A stretch of DNA of 64,000 nucleotides. It comes from Candidatus Peregrinibacteria bacterium. Its GTDB lineage: Bacteria > Patescibacteriota > Gracilibacteria > CAIRYL01 > GCA-016699755. Of this stretch, positions 53,575 to 60,638 are shown piece after piece. Position numbers and translations under genes: made by a program. Numbering within the stretch: the first letter of the stretch is position 1; each line of letters opens with the position of its first letter. The notes under the pieces are model-generated. The model saw only the letters and a list, made by a program, of their open reading frames with translations, made no database searches and was not told the origin of the DNA. The DNA is taken from the NCBI GenBank assembly GCA_016699755.1, contig CP065009.1:496001-560000 (forward strand), given 5' to 3'.

Positions 53575-54558
53575 ATGAATATTTTAAGTGAGAAAGATGC
53601 ACATCCAGAAATACTTTCCGGAAAAACGGTAGCGGTTCTTGGGTATGGAGCGCAGGGGCGTGCACAAGCCATTATGCTTCAAAAGAGTGGAGTGAGTGTT
53701 GTTGTCGGAGTTCGAGAAAATGGAAAAAGTTTTCAAAAAGCACAAGAAGATGGACTTACAGTCTGTTCTTTTTCAGAAGCCTCACAAAAAGGAGACATTA
53801 TTCATATTCTCTTGCCAGATGAAGTGCAAAAAGAAATATACGAGCGAGACGTGCTTCCATATCTTTCTTCTGAAAAGATTTTAAGCTTTTCACATGGATT
53901 TAATATTGTATTCCAAAGAATTACTCCGCCAGAGGGAGTAGATGTTATTATGGTGGCGCCAAAGGCTCCCGGAACGGAAGAACTGAAAGAATATGAGAAG
54001 GGATTCGGAGTTCCAGCACTTATTGCTGTTCATACAGATGCGAGCGGAAACGCAAAAGAAATAGCACTTTCCATGGCGCATGCTATGCGTTTTACAAGAG
54101 CGGGCGTACTCGAGTGTACCTTTGAACAAGAGGCATACGAAGATCTTTTCGGAGAGCAGACGGTACTCTGCGGTGGTGCGGCAGAACTCGTAAAAACTGG
54201 TTTCGAAGTACTTACAGAAGCAGGATACCCACCAGAAATGGCATATTTCGAATGTCTCCATGAACTCAAGCTTATTGTAGATCTCATGTACGAAGGAGGT
54301 ATTGAACACATGTATGATGTGGTCTCCAATACCGCGGAATTTGGAGGACGCACTGTTGGACCAAAAATCATTGATGCCGGAACGAAGGAGCGCATGAAAG
54401 AGGCTCTCAAAGCAGTAGAAACCGGAAAGTTTGCCAAAGATTGGATGGAAGATTATGAAACCGGCTTACCACTTCTTACAAAACTCCGAAAAGAGCAATC
54501 GGCACATCCAATTGAAGAGACCGGAAGAAAAGTGCGAGGATTATTTCGAAAAGGATAA
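53575..54558 (+). CDS. ilvC: Ketol-acid reductoisomerase (IlvC)
   Basis: NADPH-dependent step of valine and isoleucine biosynthesis. The Rossmann part starts VAVLGYGAQGRAQAIMLQKS (usually GYGSQGHA), then LPDEVQ and the SHGFNIVF segment. The catalytic helical domain has MVAPKAPG, CTFEQEAYEDLFGEQTVLCG and YFECLHELKLIVDLMYEGG. At 327 residues it is a class I enzyme. The His of the glycine loop is replaced by Arg. The glycine loop and VRENGK specificity region differ from common forms, so cofactor preference may be altered. ilvB/N and ilvD are not nearby. Confidence 0.92.
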   Translation: MNILSEKDAHPEILSGKTVAVLGYGAQGRAQAIMLQKSGVSVVVGVRENGKSFQKAQEDGLTVCSFSEASQKGDIIHILLPDEVQKEIYERDVLPYLSSEKILSFSHGFNIVFQRITPPEGVDVIMVAPKAPGTEELKEYEKGFGVPALIAVHTDASGNAKEIALSMAHAMRFTRAGVLECTFEQEAYEDLFGEQTVLCGGAAELVKTGFEVLTEAGYPPEMAYFECLHELKLIVDLMYEGGIEHMYDVVSNTAEFGGRTVGPKIIDAGTKERMKEALKAVETGKFAKDWMEDYETGLPLLTKLRKEQSAHPIEETGRKVRGLFRKG

Positions 54559-54601
54559 GCTATTCCTCGGCAAAGAATTTATGATCACGTCCTGAAAAGT
54601 A

Positions 54602-55105
54602 TCACCTCTTTTCCTCTTCTTTTCGCGCGAACCGAACAATATCAAACGCATATTCGTTTTGTGAGTCTTTTGAAAAGTGCTGTCGAGAAACTTCTTCCCA
54701 TTTTGAAAAATCTACGACTGGAAAAAAAACGTCTGCATTTGGGAAATCTGCATCCACAAAAGTGATACAAATTTCTGTTGTGTAAGGAAGAGCTTTTTTA
54801 TAAACCTCGGCTCCACCAATAACACACGCCGGATGCCGAAGATTTCGAGCAAAATAGAGTGCCGATTCAAAAGAAAGTGCAGTATCGACTCCTCGGAATG
54901 AAAAGTGAGAATTGGATGTGATGACAATATTTTTTCGCTCAGGAAGCGGTTTCCCAATAGAAAGAAAGGTGTTTTTGCCCATGATAAGTGTTTTTTCTTT
55001 GGTGTAATCTCGAAAATGCTTTAAATCATCTGGAAGATTCCAGAGAAGTGCATTCCCTCCTCCGAGCTCTCTGTTTTTCCCGATAGCGGCAATAAGAAAA
55101 AGAAT
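54602..55105 (-). CDS. folA: Dihydrofolate reductase (FolA) with an apparent AUU start
   Basis: Reduces dihydrofolate to tetrahydrofolate with NADPH, supplying the thyA reaction encoded just upstream. The conserved region LIAAIGKNRELGGGNALLWN, NLPDDLKHF and MGKNTFLSIGKPLP is intact; the later IGGAEVYKKALPY matches the family. ATG at 54982 would remove the first 41 residues, including W22 and the catalytic D27 (E. coli numbers). The frame upstream has no ATG, GTG or TTG until a TAG at 55109-55111. Taking the AUU at 55103-55105 as residue 1 places LIAA at 4-7, W22 and D27 exactly as in E. coli, giving 167 residues. Confidence 0.85.
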   Translation of the reverse strand: MLFLIAAIGKNRELGGGNALLWNLPDDLKHFRDYTKEKTLIMGKNTFLSIGKPLPERKNIVITSNSHFSFRGVDTALSFESALYFARNLRHPACVIGGAEVYKKALPYTTEICITFVDADFPNADVFFPVVDFSKWEEVSRQHFSKDSQNEYAFDIVRFARKEEEKR

Positions 55106-55165
55106 ATTCTATAAAAACAACTTCATTGTACTGTGTGCACTTTAAAAAAGAAAAGGGGAGGTTCT

Positions 55166-56065
55166 TTACACGGCGATATCCCCTTGTATTGCTGGATGTG
55201 GATCGTATCCTATAAGCTCAAAATCCTCAAAAACAAAATCGAAGATGTCCTTCTTTTTTAAATTTAGTTTTATGCGCGGAAGTGTCCTTGGCTCACGTGA
55301 AAGTTGGAGTTGTATTTGATCGAAATGATTTTGGTAAATGTGCACATCGCCAAATGTGTGAACAAAATCTCCTGGTTCAAGATTGGCACACTGTGCCATC
55401 ATCAGTGTGAGAAGTGAATAAGAAGCAATATTAAATGGGACTCCAAGAAAAAAATCGGCACTTCGCTGATAGAGTTGACAGTGGAGTTTTCCGTTGGCGA
55501 CATTAAACTGAAATAATGTATGGCAAAGCGGTGGCGCAGAACGCTTTCCATGAATAAGTTCTTGAATATCCGCCACATTCCAGCCACTCACGATCATCCG
55601 TCGAGAGTTGGGGTTTGTTTTTATCTCTTCAAGAACATTGGCAATCTGATTAATTTTTTCGCCATTTTTTCCTTCCCAACGTATCCACTGTTTACCATAG
55701 ACCGGTCCCAACTCCCCCCATTTCTTTGCAAATTCCTCATCTTTTCGAATTTTTTCCACAAATTCCTCTAGTGTTTCTCCTTCATAGGCATCACTCGATT
55801 TATAGCCTTCATATGGCCATTCATTCCATATTTTTACATTTTGAAGCACAAGGGGGCGAATGTTTGTGCTTCCCGAGAGAAACCACAGGAGTTCGTGAAT
55901 AATAGCGCGTAAGTACACTTTCTTTGTCGTGAGAAGTGGAAATCCATCGGCAAGAGAAAATCGCATTTGCGCTCCAAAAAGCGATCGAGTTCCGGTACCG
56001 GTTCGGTCTTCTTTGTCGATTCCCTCTTGAAGTATTTTTTGCACTAAAGCAAGGTACTCTTTCAT
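55166..56065 (-). CDS. thyA: Thymidylate synthase (ThyA)
   Basis: Makes dTMP from dUMP with methylene-tetrahydrofolate, yielding dihydrofolate for FolA. The catalytic cysteine is C181 in PPLCHTLFQF. Other signatures are RTGTGTRSLFGAQMRF, ELLWFLSGSTNI, LGPVYGKQWIRW, NSRRMIVSGWNVADI, CQLYQRSADFFLGVPFNIAS and the C-terminal YDPHPAIQGDIAV. The 299-residue length suits bacterial ThyA with a modest insert. It begins 3 bp after the M16 peptidase gene and ends 60 bp before folA, so the three are probably one transcript. Confidence 0.97.
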   Translation of the reverse strand: MKEYLALVQKILQEGIDKEDRTGTGTRSLFGAQMRFSLADGFPLLTTKKVYLRAIIHELLWFLSGSTNIRPLVLQNVKIWNEWPYEGYKSSDAYEGETLEEFVEKIRKDEEFAKKWGELGPVYGKQWIRWEGKNGEKINQIANVLEEIKTNPNSRRMIVSGWNVADIQELIHGKRSAPPLCHTLFQFNVANGKLHCQLYQRSADFFLGVPFNIASYSLLTLMMAQCANLEPGDFVHTFGDVHIYQNHFDQIQLQLSREPRTLPRIKLNLKKKDIFDFVFEDFELIGYDPHPAIQGDIAV

Positions 56066-56068
56066 GGA

Positions 56069-57334
56069 TTAGGAGATAATTTGCAAAAATTCTTCTTCTC
56101 GACCAGAAAACGGACCAATGAGTGAGAGGTGACATTTCTCGGGAACAAGAAGCTCTTTAGCAATTTTTTGAATATCTCTTAGGGAAACCGATTCGATTTT
56201 TTGAAAGAGTTCCTCCAGAGGAAAAACATCTCCCCGTAAAATTGCCTGCACTCCGAAAAAACTTGCTCGTTCTTCACTATCTTCCATACGAAGCGTGAGT
56301 TTTCCTTTCAAAAAACTTTTCGCTTTTGCAAGTTCTGCCTCATCAATGCCCTCTTCAGCAATACGTCGATATTCTTCTGAAATAGCAGCAATCGCTTCAG
56401 GAACACGGCGTAAATCAACACCAGCATGAGTTGAAATAACGCCTGTGTCAGAATATTGATCGGCGGAGGTATGAATGGAATAGCAGAGTCCTTTTTCCTC
56501 GCGCACAGCAAGGAACATGCGCGAACTCATATTTCCTCCAAGAATAACTGCAAGAAGACGTGTGGCATATTCTTGCGGATTTCCAAGTGGAACACTTGGG
56601 TAACCAATTACAAGATGCGCCTGCTCTGTTTTTTTTTCGCGAACATGAACTCGTTCCACCTCTTGCTTTTTGGGAATGGCGTCAAATTGTCGGGATTTTT
56701 TTCGTTCATCAAATGTAAAAAATGATTTCGTCAATGCTTCGGCTTTTTCTGGCGTAATGTCTCCTGCCGCAATGACCACTGTGTTGTCGGCACTATAGAG
56801 ATCGTGACGAAAAGCACGAAAATCGTCCGCAGAAAAGGACTGAATTGTTTCGGGGAGACCAATTTGGTCACGCCCCATGGGAGTATCACCAAATAGAATA
56901 TGTTCAAAATCCCATCCCACCTGATACATGGGTGTATCCTGATACATGTTGAGCTCCTCAAGAATAACACCTCGTTCTCGCTCAATATCTTCTGCAGAAA
57001 GTTTTGTGGAAATAAGCATATCCGAAAGCACATCAAATGCGGTTTCGACCTGCTCTCCAGAGCACTTTACATAATAGCCAGCATATTCTTTTCCGGTAAA
57101 GGCGTTAAAATCGCCGCCAATACCATCAATGGTTTCGGAAACTTTTTTTGGGGTGTCATACTTTTTTCCGCCTTTAAAAAACATGTGCTCAAGAAAATGA
57201 GCAATTCCCCGCTCTTTATCCGATTCATACCGACTTCCCGCACCCACCAAAATAAGCACTGTAACAGATTTTGTTCCCTCTACTGGTGCAGTAACAAGTC
57301 GTAATCCATTTGAAAATTTTTTTTGTGAAAACAT
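56069..57334 (-). CDS. M16-family zinc metallopeptidase
   Basis: Processing-type peptidase related to mitochondrial processing peptidase beta and insulinase. The inverted zinc motif HFLEH (H46, E49, H50) is complete, with the distal glutamate in ERGVILEEL about 75 residues on. The N-terminal domain starts FSNGLRLVTAPVEGTKSVTV. The C-terminal homologous domain includes YSIHTSADQYSDTGVISTHA. From ATG at 57334 it has 421 residues. There is no signal peptide, so it is likely cytoplasmic, clearing peptides. It sits between murF and thyA in a minus-strand operon. Confidence 0.92.
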   Translation of the reverse strand: MFSQKKFSNGLRLVTAPVEGTKSVTVLILVGAGSRYESDKERGIAHFLEHMFFKGGKKYDTPKKVSETIDGIGGDFNAFTGKEYAGYYVKCSGEQVETAFDVLSDMLISTKLSAEDIERERGVILEELNMYQDTPMYQVGWDFEHILFGDTPMGRDQIGLPETIQSFSADDFRAFRHDLYSADNTVVIAAGDITPEKAEALTKSFFTFDERKKSRQFDAIPKKQEVERVHVREKKTEQAHLVIGYPSVPLGNPQEYATRLLAVILGGNMSSRMFLAVREEKGLCYSIHTSADQYSDTGVISTHAGVDLRRVPEAIAAISEEYRRIAEEGIDEAELAKAKSFLKGKLTLRMEDSEERASFFGVQAILRGDVFPLEELFQKIESVSLRDIQKIAKELLVPEKCHLSLIGPFSGREEEFLQIIS

Positions 57335-57402
57335 AAATTCGCAAAAGAAAAGAAGGTTCGACAACCATTTTGCAGGAGAAACGGCAATGGAGCAACGAAA
57401 AA

Positions 57403-58689
57403 CTATGTTGATTGGTCTCTCCACCTCTTCGAATTCCGACAAAGGTGTTTTTCATCATTAGGATTTTTGAGGAGCATGCGAATAGCTTTTTCCAAAAACA
57501 CCTTATTTTGTGATCCTTTCACGAGGAGAAAATCCCCTTCTTTGAGGCTACTCTGTAAAAAATTTCCTGCTTTGTTCGCATCTTCAAAACACCTAAGTGG
57601 AACTTTTTCGGCAACACCTTTTGCAAATGCCTCCGCATTTTTCCCTACAAAAACAAGTTCATCTACATATTTTGCGGCAGTTTCCCCAAGACGAACATGC
57701 TCACTAAAAGCGAGTTCTCCAAGCTCATTCATATTTCCGAGAAGTGCAATTTTTCTTCCGGTGATTCCTATTGTTCCAAAAGCCGAAAGAACAGCGGAAG
57801 TGGCGGCAGGAGAAGAGTTGTACGAAAAATCCCAAATGCGAGAATTGTGTATTCCTTCAAAAATTCGCCCTCTTCCAGAAGGAGGGGAAAATGTGGAAAG
57901 TGAGTCTCGGATAGTCTCTGACGGAAGACCAAACATTCGCGCTATGAGAATGGCAGGGGCCACAATTTGTGCCTGAAACGTACCAATAAGTGGAGCTTTG
58001 TACACTTCTCCATCTAATGTAAAGGAGATTCCGTCAGAATTGGAAATGATATTTTTTAAAAGTACCCCCTTTGTAAAGGGGGAATACTCAGTGTTTTCCC
58101 CAAAAAGTATGAGAGAATCTGATCGCAAACGTTGAAGTTCTTCTGTAGTTTCTGCATCGAACGCATTTCCGATAACCATTTTTTTGGCGGCATGTGCGAG
58201 CTTGAGTTTTTCTCGTCGAATATCATTCACGCTCGAAAATTGCCCTTCTGCCATGTGCACAGGAGTGATTGGTGTCATCACTGCGATATCTGGAGTTGTT
58301 ATGACAAGAAGATCGTCCATGTCTCCTGGGGTATCGATACCATACTCAAGAACGAGTATTTCTGGGTGAGGAAGCGGTTGCGAAAATACATTCCAAAGAA
58401 GAGAAAGCCATTCTCCTCGTGATTCTGGCAACGTTTCTTTTTTGAGAATGGTAAGCAAAAGACCTATGGGAGTGTTGAAGTTTTGCGGACTTGTTTGAAC
58501 ACGAAAATATGAAGAAAGAATATGGGCAATCGCCATTCGTGTCGTTGTTTTTCCTATCGACCCTGTAATGCCAATAACGCTCGTAGCAGTGGTAAGTACT
58601 TTTCGTGCTCGAAGCGAAAGGAGGAAGAGAAAGAGTTTTTTCATAGGAGTGAAGCGGAAATTCTTTGGTACAGGACCCTGTTCAAGCAT
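57403..58689 (-). CDS. murF: Mur ligase family protein, probably MurF
   Basis: Adds a peptide, usually D-Ala-D-Ala, to UDP-MurNAc-tripeptide in peptidoglycan precursor synthesis. The ATP loop is VIGITGSIGKTTTRMAIAHI (residues 43-49 within); many family members read GTNGKTTT. The central domain carries LEYGIDTPGDMDDLL and MTPITPVHM. The C-terminal domain has GRGRIFEGIHNSRIWDFSYN, with LLGNMNELGELAFSEHVRLG. At 428 residues it fits MurF size. The start overlaps no gene but lies 2 bp after the YjdF-like gene. Substrate choice within the Mur family is inferred. Confidence 0.88.
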   Translation of the reverse strand: MLEQGPVPKNFRFTPMKKLFLFLLSLRARKVLTTATSVIGITGSIGKTTTRMAIAHILSSYFRVQTSPQNFNTPIGLLLTILKKETLPESRGEWLSLLWNVFSQPLPHPEILVLEYGIDTPGDMDDLLVITTPDIAVMTPITPVHMAEGQFSSVNDIRREKLKLAHAAKKMVIGNAFDAETTEELQRLRSDSLILFGENTEYSPFTKGVLLKNIISNSDGISFTLDGEVYKAPLIGTFQAQIVAPAILIARMFGLPSETIRDSLSTFSPPSGRGRIFEGIHNSRIWDFSYNSSPAATSAVLSAFGTIGITGRKIALLGNMNELGELAFSEHVRLGETAAKYVDELVFVGKNAEAFAKGVAEKVPLRCFEDANKAGNFLQSSLKEGDFLLVKGSQNKVFLEKAIRMLLKNPNDEKHLCRNSKRWRDQST

Positions 58690-58691
58690 TC

Positions 58692-59282
58692 TTACAAATC
58701 CCCTACTCCTTCTTGACGTTTTACAAAAAAGTACCGCATGGCAATTCCCGAAATGGCAAATGCGCCAAGAACATCAAACTGAAGATCGCGCATCGTTTCG
58801 GGAAGAGAAATTTGCATATGTGTTCCCAAGAAAAAATCAGAATAATATTCAAAAATCTCCCAAAGACCCCCAATTCCCATAGCAGAAAGGAAGAGGAAAA
58901 AACCCATCATAGGAACACTCATCGTCACTTTTCCAAGAAAATTCAGGGTGAATACAAGGTGAAAAGCAATCATCCCCACAGCAAATGATCCGAGAGCATG
59001 AGTGAGTTCATCCCACCACCACCAACTTGGATCATGATAAAAGTTAAGTGCATTCCCCATTGTGTTGAGGAGGAGTGCAAAGGAAACAAGAAAATCAAGC
59101 GACCACGGAAGATGTGCTTTACTGTTTTTTCCTACAATTCCGGGCAAAAGTGACAGTATAATACTGATGAATGCCCCCACAGAAACAACATAGTTCTGCT
59201 GAAAAATAGTGACAAAAAAGAGAAGTACAATCCCGATCCGCGAAGCGGTGGAGAGCCGAAGGTGATCCCTTTGGAATGGCAT
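58692..59282 (-). CDS. YjdF/DUF2238-like membrane protein
   Basis: A 196-residue integral membrane protein with about five to six spans. Recognisable elements are the WWWWDELTHALGSFAVG segment after the third span, GIGGLWEIFEYYSDFF, and MRDLQFDVLGAFAISGI, the conserved acid and histidine pattern (DE..H; WE..E; D..FD) of DUF2238. Such residues could bind a metal or nucleic-acid precursor, but the role is unknown. It follows the RmuC-like gene by 2 bp and precedes murF by 2 bp, so it is part of the operon. Confidence 0.8.
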   Translation of the reverse strand: MPFQRDHLRLSTASRIGIVLLFFVTIFQQNYVVSVGAFISIILSLLPGIVGKNSKAHLPWSLDFLVSFALLLNTMGNALNFYHDPSWWWWDELTHALGSFAVGMIAFHLVFTLNFLGKVTMSVPMMGFFLFLSAMGIGGLWEIFEYYSDFFLGTHMQISLPETMRDLQFDVLGAFAISGIAMRYFFVKRQEGVGDL

Positions 59283-59284
59283 AA

Positions 59285-60511
59285 TTATTCTTCTAAAGGA
59301 GAAAGATGGAGTCGAGAAGCGACTTTTGAGAGCATTTCCCGAGAAATAATGGGAGCTTGTGAGGCAGTAAGAGTTTCAATTTCCGATTCTTGTTCAGAAA
59401 ATCGGCGAGAAAGACGTTTAATATCAGAATCTTTTAACCGAAGTGCACGCATTTGATCTTTTTGAAGCGCTATAGATTCTTGAAGATGGGAAGAAAGTGA
59501 TTCCTGAGAACGCATAAGCTCAATGGATTCTCGAATAAGAAGAATATTAGCGGCGTTCTGAAACCCAATATGTCGATCGTATCCTGCCACAAGACGAATA
59601 ATAGCTTCTCGGTCTCGTGGATCAAAATCTGTTATCTTAAAAACATCTGCCATTTTCCGAATATTGACGAGAACTGGCTCTAACGCGGAAACAGGAAGAA
59701 GCGAGAACAAAAAATCTTGTTCTACAAAAGAAAGTTTTTTGAGTTCTGCGATGCGATTATCGGGAACAACAAAGAAAATGGTCGAGAAGATATGAGAATT
59801 CCCTTTGTATTTTACGGCGGTTTTTTTCGTCTGATCTGAAAAATAGGTTTGCGGATTTTTCTGATTGGAAAATTTTGCGTCGAACACAACATATTGTCCA
59901 TCAAATTCCACAAGAAAATCTGGTTTTATATTTCCGTCAAACTCTTCTGGTAAATTGGTGTTTTCGTAAAATGAAAAATCAATCTCTGGTTTTCGGCACA
60001 GCTCTTTGAGACTCGTAATCACGTTCTGCTCATGAGCACTCCAAATCCGATTTCTTTCTTCTTGCTCTGCTTGTTGCCGATCCTCATCTTCTTTTCGAAT
60101 GCGTTGCTTCTCGTCTTCTAATGTTTTTCGTGCTTCTTCTAGTTTTTGAATACGCTGTTCCTCATCTGCCTTTTGCTTCTCTTCACTCGCACGCCGTTCT
60201 GCAAGTTCTTTTCGAAGTCGATCATTCTCTTCTCGCATTTTTTGAGATTCATTTCGTAAATCGGTATTTTCTCGAGAAAGTTGCTGTTGTTTTCCTTCTA
60301 TATTATCTTTTGTAGAAGTCACCTTTGCGAGTTCTGCAGAAATGCGTCCGAGTTCTTGCGCGCGATATTCCTGTTCTGTTTGCAGACGGGCATTTTCTTG
60401 AAAAAGATGCTGACTCGATGGTGTCAAAAACGCTATTTTTACAAGAAGCGCTACAATACCAAACGCCAAAAAAACAAGAAGAACGTCCAGGTTGAACAAG
60501 GGCAAAATCAC
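59285..60511 (-). CDS. RmuC-like membrane-anchored nuclease-fold protein
   Basis: A 408-residue protein with an N-terminal span (about 8-28, LDVLLVFLAFGIVALLVKIA), a long coiled coil (about 35-158) and a PD-(D/E)xK-type core: KPDFLVEF (Asp 198) and YVVFDAKF (Asp 211, Lys 213). This matches the RmuC pattern of anchor, coiled coil and KPD...DAK nuclease signature, with a following IFFVVPDNRIAEL. RmuC proteins limit rearrangements at inverted repeats and act in defence in some bacteria. It starts with GTG at 60511 (GAGG lies about 12 bases upstream) and leads the operon with the YjdF-like gene and murF. Confidence 0.82.
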   Translation of the reverse strand: MILPLFNLDVLLVFLAFGIVALLVKIAFLTPSSQHLFQENARLQTEQEYRAQELGRISAELAKVTSTKDNIEGKQQQLSRENTDLRNESQKMREENDRLRKELAERRASEEKQKADEEQRIQKLEEARKTLEDEKQRIRKEDEDRQQAEQEERNRIWSAHEQNVITSLKELCRKPEIDFSFYENTNLPEEFDGNIKPDFLVEFDGQYVVFDAKFSNQKNPQTYFSDQTKKTAVKYKGNSHIFSTIFFVVPDNRIAELKKLSFVEQDFLFSLLPVSALEPVLVNIRKMADVFKITDFDPRDREAIIRLVAGYDRHIGFQNAANILLIRESIELMRSQESLSSHLQESIALQKDQMRALRLKDSDIKRLSRRFSEQESEIETLTASQAPIISREMLSKVASRLHLSPLEE

Positions 60512-60638
60512 CCTGCATTTTCCTCGTTTTTTTGGAGAAGGGCAAGAGCTTCAAAAATTACATAACGATTTGAATTCTTGAAAGTCTTCTCCAAAAAAAC
60601 ATCTGGAGCAACTCTTTTGAATTGCTCCATTGAAATAA

